A DNA stretch of 64,000 bases. It comes from Sisyra terminalis. Its lineage: Eukaryota; Arthropoda; Insecta; Neuroptera; Sisyridae. The DNA is taken from assembly GCA_958496175.1 (NCBI GenBank), contig OY292275.1:28373001-28437000 (forward strand), given 5' to 3'. Below the pieces are notes generated by a model. The model was not told the DNA's origin and did not search any database. It saw only the letters and a program-made list of their open reading frames with translations. Both the position numbers and the translations under genes were made by a program. Position 1 is the stretch's first letter. Each line of letters opens with the position of its first letter. Positions 22,905 to 35,900 of the stretch are shown piece after piece.

Positions 22905-24845
22905 AATATCATATTATTTTAAGAAATAAATCACAATAATGTAGCGTTAGTTTAACGTATACTTCTGCCTTAGATTATTATGAAAACACGAGATTAAAAG
23001 TGATCGTATTTAAGATAGGTACCTATGTATGAATGATTGCTGATTATCGACAGTTGATATTTTATGTAATCACTGGTTTTCCATAATTGTTATACAATAA
23101 CTCAGACTTAAAGCAACAAAACAGAATATTTTCAATAGAAAACGTATTACGATTGCTTCACATATAAATATTATTCAAAACTCGCGAATTAGAAAGTAGG
23201 TATACATTTGGAAGTAGCGTAAGTATATATGAAAAAACGCACTTAAGTAAAAAGCAATACACTAAAAAAATGACATATAATACACCAAATAGTTACTTAT
23301 GTTACAAATTGGTTTTCAAATTGGAATTTATAGTTATGAAAAAGTTTGCAATTTTAAACCACACTACTTACCCATGATCCATGGAAAATCCACATGATCC
23401 ACACTGTGATCCATGAAGTACAAATAGCGATATCCTATTGATTGTTACTTTTCTATTAGCAAAGTAGATAGTATAAGACAATATATTAACATTTCTGGAA
23501 ATTGAAATTAAAATGTTTTAACGTCAAAAAACTCAATTGTGATTTTAAAGACCCTACTTCTTGTTATGCGCCATCCAGGGCATTCGAAATCCTAAGACGA
23601 ACGCATGTTTGAGCCACTGAGAATTATAATTATTATCAAAAAAAAAAAAAATAAACAATAACCAAAAAAATAAAAATTTAAACTTTTTAAAAAAACACTA
23701 TCATTTAAAGTAACGTGTTAAAAGCTTTAGTTTTCTACAAGTTTTTAAGAGTTCGTTTTATTTTACAATTCGCTATAATTTTTTGTACTTAAGTTATTTT
23801 CAAAAAAAGAATTAAATAAAAGTTCATTGAATATCATTTATTTTAACCGTCGGCGATTACTGTTGAATTGGAAAGTTTTGGGTTCCTAAAACTCTGAGGT
23901 TCCTAAGATGCGATCTAAGCGGGACTGAAGGTAGGTCCGACCTTTTCCGCCAGAGCTCTTTTTAAAAATACTAAAGATTTAAGGTATTTTGATACTTTTA
24001 AATGTTTTCAAGTTTGTTAACTTTTTAATGTTCTTATTTTTTTAATGAATATTTAACTTCGCCGTTCATTATGAATCACTGAAATAAGCTCAACAAATTC
24101 ATTCACAAAAAGAGATAATGTAAAAATTCCCAACGAAACGTTGCTCCTAAATGAAATTGTATTTATTTCTTTGCATGTTTCTATAATTTTCCGTAAATCG
24201 TTAAAACGTGATAAGCACCGCATATTTTACTGCATAAAATTTCAATACTGAGAGCTTATAACTTAAAATATCTGCTACAAATATCAGTAATCTACATAAG
24301 TAGGCAGTGTTTAAGTGTCGCTATATTTAATCTGAAAGTATTGGCGAAGTCTAACGTTTTAAGGACATACAGTTTCAAATTCAAAATGACATTGGTACTT
24401 GATTTGTAACCTAAAAATCTATTAAATATCCCTAAAACGAAACGAAAAATTGAACTACTAAATTAACAGTGATTATAATATAAGTAATAATTACAAATAT
24501 TTAAATGCATCAAGATTAAGAAAATAAATTTCTACGTAATTAGTAATTATTTTTACCAAAGTACAAAATATGAAATAAAAACCATTAAATTTTTGATTCT
24601 GGAAGGCAAATTTTATTAAATGATAAAAATAAACGTTTGTTTGAAATACTGAAGCTTGCTGATCTTTGAAAAAACTTATTTAACTTATGCTGGAAGGTAT
24701 AAGTAGGTATATTTATTACAAAACATTTTTAACTATACACCAAGGTGGAGTTTTATTGCTTTTAATTAATTGAAAAACATACAACGTATTAAAATATTCC
24801 CAACATAATTTTCTTTAGGTAAATTGGTACATAGGTACAAAACAT
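22905..24845. other. Non-coding, no gene recognised
   Basis: A/T-rich sequence. A short cluster of TGATCCA words lies at about 23373-23416. A GC-richer patch at 23850-23960 has no identified content. Confidence 0.35.
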
Positions 24846-25135
24846 AGAAATATAACCTTACAGTAACGGAAGAACGAGAGCTTTGTACAAGGGATGATAT
24901 CCGTTGATAATGATAGGGCTGTTGTTGGGTCGGAACAAACCTGAATTCCGGATGAGCACTACGTGGATGAGGTAAATGGGGAAAGGCAGGGACAAAATCC
25001 TTGGAACGTATGGTGGGATAGCTTGTAATACTGTGGAGAAAGACAGACTGGGCAAAGGGACAACAGACTTGTATTTTGTTATGGTTGTCTACTACCGGGC
25101 CAGTTATATCTACCGTATAGCATGCACAGGTTTCG
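24846..25135. other. GC-richer block of unknown nature upstream of the 25.9-kb exon
   Basis: This block is clearly less A/T-rich than its surroundings. Both strands carry short open frames (60-140 codons) that overlap one another, with no recognisable domain and no supported splice sites. It may be an old mobile-element fragment or part of a promoter region. Confidence 0.3.
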
Positions 25136-25146
25136 TTATACCTATA

Positions 25147-25150
<4 letters not shown>

Positions 25151-25179
<29 letters not shown>
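25151..25179. repeat. (AT)n microsatellite, about 14 units
   Basis: Uninterrupted AT dinucleotide tract. Confidence 0.9.
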
Positions 25180-25257
25180 CTTGTAGAAGTAGGTATATGA
25201 AAAGACCATGGAAACACCATAGCGTTAGTATTCTGTAGACAGAGAAAAGGAGATCAA

Positions 25258-25445
25258 TGGTGGATGGATTCGAGGGCGGCGCACTGTAGTCGTCGTCATC
25301 GTAATCATCAGTAGCACTATCATCAAAAGCACAATCATCATCATCATCAACATCGCCATCCGTATCCACGGGCCTCTTCGGCCGTCGTGTGGTGGTCGTC
25401 GCCGCGGTGCTTGTTGTATTCAGCGCGTCGTCAAACACGCACACA
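25258..25445. promoter_or_regulatory. CpG-rich block, possible promoter of the 25.9-kb exon
   Basis: This is among the most GC- and CpG-rich stretches of the window, with GTCGTC, GATGAT and CGGCCG-type runs, ending about 0.5 kb before the ATG at 25939. In an otherwise very A/T-rich locus such a block next to a first coding exon suggests promoter or 5' UTR sequence. The minus strand is open and would encode a Thr/Asp-rich acidic segment, but it has no ATG. Confidence 0.3.
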
Positions 25446-25938
25446 CATTTTAGTTTCACGTATCAACGGACGTACGTACATATTAACTACACATATCCAT
25501 ACGTCTACATACAAAACAAATAAATAAACATGCCAAAATGACTATTTGTTTAACTATTTAAGGCAACCTTTCTTTGCAATGTGTTAATACTTCTTATAAC
25601 AGAGATTAACCGCCGTTACGTCACAAGTGACAATTTAAATTAATACTACATCTGTATCCATAACTAATTTCACTTAATCTATAATTAATTAAATTAAAGT
25701 TTTTTTTTTGTTTGTGCTTTATTTTAGAATGTTAATTAAAATGAATTATCAACTTACTTACTTATCTAATACTGTCGCGTCAACTACACCTAAACTAGTG
25801 TTAATTGAAACGTTGTTATTATAAAAAATCGTTAAAATAAACATTTCAAGTGCTTTTCTTGGGTTACATTTTGTTGACATGCTTTAGAAAGGTTGTGTGA
25901 ATTTCTATAAGTTTTAAATCGGTGTTTGAGTGTGTAAA

Positions 25939-26136
25939 ATGGATGAGAGTTGGGACGACCACGTGACACCCTTATTGTTAGGGTGTAATACGGTATGTGA
26001 TGATTCACAAGGTATATCACCGGCAACAACAACAGTGACTACAAATAATTCTTCATCTTCTTCCACAACCCTTGCTTTATCGCATCAACATGATAGTAAC
26101 ATGATTGGCGTGGAACACTACTTTAATACTCCAGAA
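25939..26136 (+). CDS. Unidentified first coding exon (66 codons, phase 0 donor)
   Basis: The ATG at 25939 begins MDESWDDHVTPLLLGCNTV. A Ser/Thr/Asn low-complexity run follows (residues 29-44), then SHQHDSNMIGVEHYFNTPE. The frame meets a strong donor (GAA, then GTAAGT at 26137), and beyond it only seven more codons remain before a stop. Codon composition and complexity look coding, unlike the surrounding A/T-rich frames. An in-frame GTG nine bases upstream was not chosen as start. I do not recognise the family: an acidic N-terminus with Ser/Thr-rich linker is common in transcription factors, but that is weak. The next exon was not found. Because the donor phase matches that of the Iroquois exon at 56.5 kb, it could be an alternative first exon of that gene or the start of a separate gene. 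Confidence 0.55.
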
Positions 26137-28541
26137 GTAAGTGAAGCTATATAATTATGTCCTCTCAATTCAAGCGACAAAGATACTTTCACAGTTAAGA
26201 AAAAAAAGAAGTATTTATCCAAACTATTTGTATAGATTGGTACCTTCATGACTATCATTTTAAAAAAAATTCTAGGTGATATGCAAAGTTTGTTCTTTCT
26301 TTGGATTAAATATTCTATCTTCGAAAAGGTTAACACTATTATGTAATTTACTTTTTTATTTGAGTTGTTTTTTACAAATTGTGATTATATTTTTATTGTT
26401 GCAATTGTTTATAATTAAATTCAAGTATATATTTGAAAAACTTCATAAGTAGGTAAAAGTGTTAAACAACGCTATATATTTTTGGATAAAAATTAACGCA
26501 CTACAACGTTAAGACGAATTTTCGTAAAAAAACGTGTCAAAAATTTTCAGCAACAGATTAAACTTATATTTTTCTTATATATGTTATTTTTACTTTATCA
26601 AATATTTCATGACGTGAATTAGATTTCTGTTAAAATATCGTTTATATAAAAGACAAAATATCTGAGCTTTTTAGTTTTTTGATATTAAGTGTACCTTGCA
26701 AAATATTTCACAACTTTAACATTTTCAATATTTATTTAAGGACTGAAAGGATAATAAAACTTTTTAATTTATCAGCCTTAAGATAATAATTGGTTTCAAT
26801 AATATTTGACAAAAAATAGTTTCTAATTTAATATCTTAATTGCGTAGCAAATACATCAAAATGTAAATGAAAATTTCATCAAATAGTTTCAAAAATTTAG
26901 AAGTATATTTAAAATCATTAGTTCTTAAAAGTATTTGCGCCTTAGAAAGTAAAAGAAGTGAGCAAAAAGTATTGAGGAAAATTAGAATAAAAAAATTTAA
27001 TAACTAAATACAATTTTTATACACTTCAGAATTCAAAAAAACATACTTGAACATTTTCATTCGCTAGAATTTATTTACTATCAATGTAAAATATGGAACG
27101 ATCGTAAGTGACATGGAAAGCTTTCGCGTTATTATTTTTTGATGCAAGCGACGTAAGATAACTAAAAATTTTTGATAACTTTGAACAAAACAATATGACC
27201 CCTTTTAATTTAAATGTAGAAAGTTTGGTACTTTATTTATTTAAACTATATGGTTCAAAATTTTATTAAAATTTTAAATATTTAAAACTGTAGATATAAT
27301 AACATATGAGTGCAATGTTATTAATTTATTAAAGCTTTTAATATTAATTTATTAAAGATTTTAGCAGTGTAATGGATGATATTTTTCTAACGTTTACGAA
27401 TATTCAAACTTAGTACCGACGAATACTATACACGAATGGTTAATGGATTTTTCTATGTAGTATTGGATTGGATTGGAGCATTGACAACAACAAAATATGC
27501 TTACTTTGAAATATAGTTTGTGTTGATTAAAACAAACATCAATTCGCAAGTTTGAAAAGTAAAAAAGGTTTGCTTTTTATCCAAATTTTTGTTTTATTGA
27601 ATTTTTTTACTGACTACTAGTTCTTAGTCCGGTAACAATTATTAATCCCCAAATTTTCTAAAAAAAATATTATAACTCTACGGATACATTTCCGTAGTTT
27701 ATTGCGCGTGTAAACAGTAAAATAACATGAACATGTTCGCGAATAGTTATCATATCCTTACAACATTTATAATATATGGACTTACTACAATAATTTTCAA
27801 CCAAAACTAAGCAAACCCTTAGAAGTAAAACGTCCTGATATTTAATATACAAATACATATTTAAGAAATACTGACCAATCAACGTTGAAATGTGAACAAA
27901 TATTTATTGGTCCTTAAAGATTTCCTATAATAAAACGTCTACAAAGTGCTTGACATAATATTTATTAAAACTCGATATTGAATTAAATAATCATAAAAAT
28001 TATTTATTATCTTTAATTTTCACTTGAACATAGTTTTGCAAATATGAAATCGGTATCTACATATTGGTTCGTAAAGTCATACTCATAAGCTGTAGTCACT
28101 GTTCAAATAAATCTTAGCTTTTTTTAAAACAACTTTTAAACAACCAAAAACATAACTTTTAAATAATATTAAATATTCCATCGAGTTTGTTGAATGACTA
28201 CATTAGAGTTAAATTTTAAAATTTAAAAGACTTGTAAGGGGTAAAAAAGTAAAAAAGTTCTTTACTGAAAAGAAAATCTATTTTTTAATATTTTATATAC
28301 CTACGCTTGCTTTCGCACTTCGATGAGTTTCTAATTGAAGAAAATATTAATTCAAAAATAATTCTTTATCATACATTTCACAATCGTTGTGAAAAAACGA
28401 AAATTTTTCAATATTTAAAAATTTACATGGGCTATTTTGTATTATTTTTGAAAGTTTTTTTTGTACTCTACCAATTTAGTTTTTTTTTATAAATTTATTA
28501 TTGATTCCATTCGTGTTTTGATTATCGTCAATTTATTTTTG
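26137..28541 (+). other. Presumed intron following the 25.9-kb exon
   Basis: The stretch begins with GTAAGTGAAG. The sequence is A/T-rich without recognisable exons on either strand. Confidence 0.4.
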
Positions 28542-28828
28542 TTCCGAGGATTTTTGAGGATCTTTATATTTAAATAATTTACACTTTTGTTATTTTTTGT
28601 GCGACGTTTCACAGTTTATTACTGCTTTTTCGAGCGATTATAAATAACATTAAATTGTATAAAGAATGTTTGTAACAAAATCCTTAAATATTTTGTTAAA
28701 AACATTTTTCATACAATTTAATGCTATTTATATTCAGTTGAAGAAGCAGTAATAAACTGCGAAACGTCGCACAAAAAAAAAAACTAAAGTATAAATTTAA
28801 ATATAAAGATCCTCAAAAATCCTCGGAA
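28542..28828. mobile_element. 287-bp foldback element with hammerhead-like core
   Basis: TTCCGAGGATTTTTGAGGAT at 28542 pairs with its complement ending at 28828. The arms stay complementary almost to the centre, about 130 bp each. The right arm at 28738-28770 reads TTGAAGA, then a perfect 5-bp hairpin (GCAGT, loop, ACTGC), then GAAACGTCGC. The left arm holds a degenerate mirror copy (28635-28601). The same order of box, hairpin and GAAACGTCGC is found in the otherwise unrelated foldback at 15.9 kb. Canonical hammerhead box 1 (CUGAUGA) is changed at two positions, so activity is not expected from this copy as read. Confidence 0.75.
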
Positions 28829-29524
28829 TAAAAAAAAAAAATTTTTTTTTTTCAAAATTTTCCAATTTATAAATAAAAATTTACTGAAGAGAGCAAACAT
28901 TTTACGAGCAAAAAATCGCATAGTCCATGTAACGGTACCTCTATCGCATACGTGCACTGATTTTTTTTTGTTCCAAAATTACATGGTCTACATATGTGCC
29001 ATCCTTAATTTTCCATAGTTTCTCTAAACCATTGTTTAATGATTCATAGAATACATCTTTCTTACAAATTAATTTTTTAAATTGCCAAAAGTGTTCAAGG
29101 AAAATGCTTGTGACATATAAGAACAGAGATAGACGGGGAGAATGAAATTTTAAATGCTGCATTTTAAATACAGAATTCTAAAAATGGAAGTTTCTAGTAA
29201 GTAAAACTACTTTAAAATTAAAAAAAAATGTTATGATTTATTTCTTCATACATTTTTTCTGGTTGATTTTTATTATTTGCATATATGTTACGTAAAAGGA
29301 ATAAAGATACTCTGGAATTGAAAATAATTTGAGTAAATTAAATTAAATATCAAACAAATATTAATCGTACTAACTGCGCTTATACTCTTCTATATTTTTT
29401 ATTTTATTTGAATTATTTAGCATTTTCATAATTTTTCTTTTGGTATGGTGGGTTTCTTTACAAAAAGCCATATTTTTTTCCTTTTATAATTTAAATTAGA
29501 CACTTATCTTTATATAGATTGTTT
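28829..29524. other. Non-coding, no gene recognised
   Basis: A/T-rich sequence directly right of the foldback, including long A and T runs at 28830-28860. Nothing else supported. Confidence 0.35.
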
Positions 29525-29904
29525 TCTAATTACCAGTGCTTAGTGCGACATAGTGCCGCACTATGCGAGGTAATGCGAACCTTAAATTGGAACAAATTAA
29601 TTCCTAAATGCGACGGTAGATTGCATGAGATTTGGTTTAGTTGGAGAAAAATTGAGTTTGACAAATTTTGGCAACCTTCAATGAAATTTCAAATAATAAA
29701 ATTGCGTTATCGTCAACTATTTTAATTACTTCTTAATTTTTGAAATAAACCGTAAATTTTTCTGTCATTTTGTTGGTTATATTTGCGCATCATACCCGAG
29801 AGCACAATTATTTCGAATGCTCATTTGTGCGATGCGGTGCGGCCGTTGGAACACTCAATGCTGAGCATTATGCCGCATTATGCGCTTTTGTACGGTAATT
29901 GGAA
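29525..29904. mobile_element. TIR element with GTGCGA/TGCCGCAT-rich arms
   Basis: The left end (AATTACCAGTGCTTAGTGCG at 29528, then TAGTGCCGCACTATGCG) is an imperfect complement of the right end (GCATTATGCCGCATTATGCG, then CGGTAATT to 29900). The arms are about 60 bp or more. The two plus-strand open frames here (68 and 77 codons) arise from these arms and are not genes. No convincing target duplication, so the superfamily is unassigned and the limits are approximate. Confidence 0.5.
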
Positions 29905-32900
29905 AACAACCATAAAATACAATCTTTCTTTGACTCTCTGTCTATTTAAGGCTCAACCAATTGAAATCTACTGTTGCGATTTTAGTCATTCTTTTTTTTA
30001 TTCTGTAAATAATTAATTCCCAATTATTTAAAAATAAATTTGATTTCGATAGCAATTACAAAGAATCAGCGATTACAATTTTAGCGAAGGATGTTTTGAA
30101 TTTTCTTCCAAAAATGACAAATTTAGGTTTTTTGGAGACACACTGACAAAGCTAGAATCATGTTTTTTGCAAAACTAGTAGATTTAGGCAGTAGAATAAT
30201 TATGCCTTTACTTGCTACGGTAACATTTTTTTAATTTCCAATTATAACAGGTGAAACAAGGGGTGGAAAAGTTTTTTTTTTAATTTTTACTTATTTAGTT
30301 ACGGTTGCGGAAAATTTAACTTGACAATTGACCGAATAGATTTTTGTTCATTATCTTTAATTCCCAAATTAATTGATAGAGTAGAGTTGATTTATAAATC
30401 ACTACTTTTCAGTAGTCTGAGTATCAGTAATGGTATTGTTGTATTGGTACTTATTTGTAGCTACTACTCCAAATGATTTACAATATATTATTGTTATTAT
30501 CCTATGTTCATTGTTTTGTCTGGAAACCTTATAAATTTTTTAGCCAAGTAAAAGCCCATTAACCAAATGAAAATCAAAACGGTTTTTTCAGTGTTTTAAT
30601 TTATCGTGTTGATTTCTTATAGTCGATTCATTATCATAGTAGTTTTATTTAAATTATTTCTGCTTTTATTTTCCGTGCAATAAAATTAAAGATATGTGAG
30701 TTTCTTAAAATTTAACATAAGTATCTACAAATTTTTATACTTTTTATGGCGTTTAAAAAACAGTTTTCAAGTATGAACATTATTTTTATTTAAATAAGAA
30801 AAATTGAAATTGGTATATAATTTTGATAATCAGTAAATGAAATTATTAACATTACCGACGTTTGTGTGCTACGGTGACAAAGTAGCGGATATTTGCTACA
30901 AGAAAAATTTTCAAAACAGGTACATTCGTCATCAAGACTATTTCTCCGGGAAAATATTATTTTGCCTTGCGTAATTTTGCCTTTCATATTTGATAATATG
31001 CAACTATTAAATCTTACCTTTTATTATTTTGATAACCATTGAATAAAAAAATTCAATATTTAACAACCACACGGCAACGCATGGTAACAATACGAGACCA
31101 TAATATAATGCTATATGAAGTTCATTATCAGTTGTAGGTATCTCATTTTAATGGTTGTTAGAGTGTATGATGTCTCACAATTTAATTAGTACACGTAAAG
31201 TTTAAACCGTCTCTTTAATTATACAATAATACGTTATACGGGCTCTCATGTTGTCGTTCTTGATGATGACGATGGTGTTAGTGTCGATGAGGCCGATGGC
31301 AGGTGTCGGTAGAACCCTCTTAGTTATAAGATAAAGTATTTATATTTCATTTAAGAATTATTAAACGTTTAAGTTAAGTGTAACGATGAAAAAAAAAACA
31401 AAAAAAAATATTTTTTTATATAATATATTCGTTTTTTAATAATATTAACAAGACGTTGAATCAATTAGTATTATAACTCTGTTTATTTACTTTTATGACT
31501 TTATTTTATTTCAACAGCCTTTAATATTTTCAGAAATAAAATGAAATCTGATGTTAAAGTAGTTGATAATTGAAATTTGATATATATTGGTAGGATCATA
31601 TTCGTATAAGCGTGTATGTTTGACATTTATTATAATACATAACGATTTTTTTGTGAAATGAATTGGTTTTAACGGGTTTATTGACTTAATTGAATGTGGG
31701 CATTAATTAAATCTCCTAGATATGATTTAACAAATCATTTCAAATTAATTTTTGCTATGAATTTAGCAATAATATTTATTGATAATAATTGATTAATAAT
31801 TGATAATTATTTATTAATAATAATTAATAAAAAGAATAATTAAAAATGATTTACAATGTAACTACGAGCATTTAAGTAAACCAGTTTTAATTCAAATTTA
31901 AAACGGTGTAGTTGTAAAAATTTAAACAGATTACAAAATTAAGCCAAGGAGAAACTAAAAGAAACAAGGTAGGTGGTTAAGAATAATTTTTCTAAGACAT
32001 TTATTTTAATGAGTTGTTAAGTTTTGCTTAGTATAATTTTTTCAAGTTTTTCAACTATTTAGAAAAAAAACAAATGTTTTAAAACGCAGCGACGGATACC
32101 TATAACAGAAAAGAAGAATTACTTTATTTTATTTTCAAAAATAAAACTACCTATTTTAAAATAGTTTTACTATAGCACCTTCATTAAAGTAGTTCTTTGC
32201 TTTAAGCAATAAGTAAGCAATATATCACAAATTTTGTCAAAAATTGAGAAACTATAATTTTGTAATGACTTGAATCGGGACAAATATAGATACAGATACC
32301 TAAATACTGAAATATTATTAAATTTATATAGTTCTATATAGTTCCACATAAGTCCTTAAGAAATACCATCGTTCTAAAGTTATGAGATTTACTAACAATT
32401 ACAAAATTTCTGCGATTAAATTAAAATTTAAATCTCGAATGGCTTATAAAAACTGTTCAAAAATCGGTTTCTGCCTTAAAACCAGTATAAACGGTACAAA
32501 AGTAATTCCAGAAATGATCATTAGTTGTACTTTTAGAACCTGGATATGAGGATTGCAAATTGTGGTTCCATTTTTTTAAAATTCCAAGTTTAAACTAGTT
32601 TTGCATTAAAACTGCTAAATTTGTGCCCAAACATTTGTTTACACTGAAAGTATTACGAAGAAAAATCCTCCTTTTGGCTTTGTATTTTTGTTATCAACTC
32701 ATTATCAATTAATAAGAAGCGCAAAAATAGTTTGTAATATCACTCAAGACGAGTGTTGTTTGCGATTATGTTTATTCCAGTATCTATAGCAAAATTTCTT
32801 AAACCATACCTCGCAACCCACTGTTGAGCCATGTGGTCCTTGAAAAATAGAAAGGTATATCGACTTTTTGTTTCAACAATCCACAAAGTATAAATGACAG

Positions 32901-35900
32901 GAAAACGAACGCTGTATTGCAAAGTCGCCCTCAAAATGAGGGTATAGTGCAGAGAACTCTAGCGTCACTAGTATACAAGTATGAATATAAGCCCTAGAAA
33001 AATATTCATATAATTCAAAAGAGATTGATAGTTTCAACGAAAAATTGTTTTCCAAACTAAAGTGGAATTAAATAATAATGAATTTTTGTTATATGAAAGG
33101 TATCAAAGTCTATGAAGAACATGAATGTAATGTTTTGGTTTTAATTTGAATAACATTAATAAAAAAGCGAATAACCAAGAACAATTCAATACGTTAAGTT
33201 TCTTAGCGATAATGCGCTGGTAGTAGCCGAAAAAGTAATAAAGTTATGTATGAATTTTTTACGATTCGAGAATTAACAAATTGCCTATCTCGTTCGTTCT
33301 CCTGTTATTTATTCTTCGTGGAACAATCCTTCATTCATATGGTTAAGACTTTTCTTTTCCTCGTGGAAACCAAGAGATCATGTTCCGAATTCAGAAGTTT
33401 TTTTTGGTGGATTGCTGTCCAGTCAACTTGAGGAACCACCAATTTGCAATAAAGTATGATCAGTTGATTGCGTATCATATTTATGAATTGAATAGTTTTT
33501 CATATTTCTCTTTAAGATATTAACTCCTTTATGACATTTTCTTTGATTTTTTTAAAATTAAAATAAATAAATATTTAAATTACTTTGAATAAAATGGCCA
33601 GAATGAACATCTATATAGGAACTATATAAAAAATGCTGTTTCGCAGATATTCAATTTTAAAGCCTGAGTTTTTGAACCATTTATACTTATATTACTTCAA
33701 AAGAATATCAAAATTGTTTACTTACTTCTTCGTTAGCCAAAATTAAGATACCTTATTTAAATATTTTATGAAAATGATATCAGTAATAAAGAAAAGAATA
33801 GACTTATATATAAAAAAAGAAGAAATCGGCAATGAAAATTTAAATTATATAATATATAATAATATATATAGTAATGGCACTTCTAACTATTTGATTCTAT
33901 AGATTTTTTTTCGACAGAATAAGTTATAAAGTGGATTTCGGAACAGTATTGCCATATCGTCAATACAAGTTCGTATTTTTCTTAGCTATTTTTAATGGAA
34001 AATTTTTAAGTATAAATAACAATAAATAATGTACCTAAGACTTTTTTTAATTTTGGGTTTTCCTCAATCCCTTAAAAAAACAAGATATTCTTTTTTTAAG
34101 AAAAATAGGAGAATTTAAAAAAATAATAATGGAAGAGGCTCTACCCCCTAAAAATGTCGCATGTAGTTTATGAATGGGGTTTAAGTCTATAAAATTATTT
34201 TTCTAACTTTTCTACTTCATAAACCACAAATTTGTATTTTTATAATTATTACATAATCCCTTTAAACATCTCGAAGTCGTTCAATGTCTTTCTTCATTGT
34301 AAAATTACTTGCTTCGCGATTTAAAACCGTTTAATCCATGAGAAGTAAAAATTTCAACAGTTTTAATTGTTCAATTGTTTTAGAACTTAGTCATTTTGGC
34401 TCGAACGCCAACGTTATGTTTAAGCAGAATTTTTCATTTCTATCAAATGTCCTAAATCTCATAATATAGTTCATTAAAATGATATTTTCCTAACAGTCTT
34501 ACCAACTTATTTGTACTATAATACTTTTTGATTTGCACAAAAAATGTTCACAAAATTGCTTTGGAATTAGAGGCCCACAAATTTAGAGGCCAAGTATGTG
34601 TCTCATCAATTATTTAACAGTTTAAATTGATAAATTAGGTTTTCTTCCTTCTTCAGATATATATAAATATAAGGTTCCCCCATTTTTCCCTGTTTATTTC
34701 ATTCTTAAAGCATTGACAATTTTTGAGAAAAATTGTTTACACAGATAGACAAAAAAGTATAAGATTTTTGATTTTGTCATTTGGTTACAAAACCCTAAGA
34801 AAATTCTTCAACCACACCAATAGAAGAAAATTCAAAGAAAATGAAACAATATGAAATCAATCAATCTATATGAAAATTAAGGTCTTATTGCTTAATTTAG
34901 CAAACATTTTTTCTGGATATGAACGATCGTCCTGAATATGGTACAGCTTTGTTCTCGGTTAACGACTGCTTTGATGAATTCAGTGGTGCTTTTGGAAAAT
35001 CGTATCCTTAACTTTTTAAACCATATTTTTTTATTTTTGCTGGTCCGTTTTACTGTTGACTTTTTCTAGGAGAACATATTACTATTTTGCTTTCGTTTCT
35101 CATAATATGCCTATGGTATTTCAGTTTTCTTCTCTTGATAGTTTTCAACGCTTATAAAATTTTCCTCTATCAGTCCATCCATATCTTGTTGTAAGTACTT
35201 ACTTATACCAAAAAAAAACATTTATCCTTTTAAAATTTAAATAAATATATATCCTTATGGTTGCATAGATCTTATCCTTAAGATAGCAATTTAAACAATA
35301 AAAATTGATTTGTAAGATAAATCCTACACAATATAATCTTAGTTGAAAATATGCAAGTTTTATTTATCCCCTGGATAAAACTTTATCTGAAAGATAAATG
35401 TCACTATCTAGTTGTGAAAATACTGATTCCAAACAGATACATACTACTTATATATATTAAATATATGCCACGGGAGGGTGATGTGATCGAAGAAAACATT
35501 TCATACAAAAAAGACGTGAAAATTTATCATTTTTAGAGCTTGATTCAATTCAAATTTATTTGTATGCATGTAATAATTAAAATAGAACTCGTTTCGCTCG
35601 CTAAGCCATATTTTTAATATTTTTATTATAGAAATCAAACTTTTTCTCACATTTTTGTTGAAAATTGTATTTTCATAATTTTATTTAATTGAAACTCAAC
35701 ATAATTTTATTAATTCCAAGCAAAATTAAATTGGAGTAAAATGTTCAACATCAAAAAAGTCATAGTTAAAACAATAATCTTTACGACAAAGTAAAACTTA
35801 ACAATTAAATTAAAAGTCAGATTCTCATTTTTCACTGTGTTACCAATAATTTCTTTTTCCATTACCGAATGAATAAATAAAACGATGCGTCTAGTACGAA

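Noticed and set aside
24766..25209. 147-codon minus-strand open frame
   Set aside because: It includes a run of Tyr-Ile codons from the AT microsatellite and overlaps other frames of similar length on both strands; no domain or splice support.
25930..25938. GTG as alternative start of the 25.9-kb exon
   Set aside because: Nuclear genes rarely start at GTG and an ATG follows three codons later.
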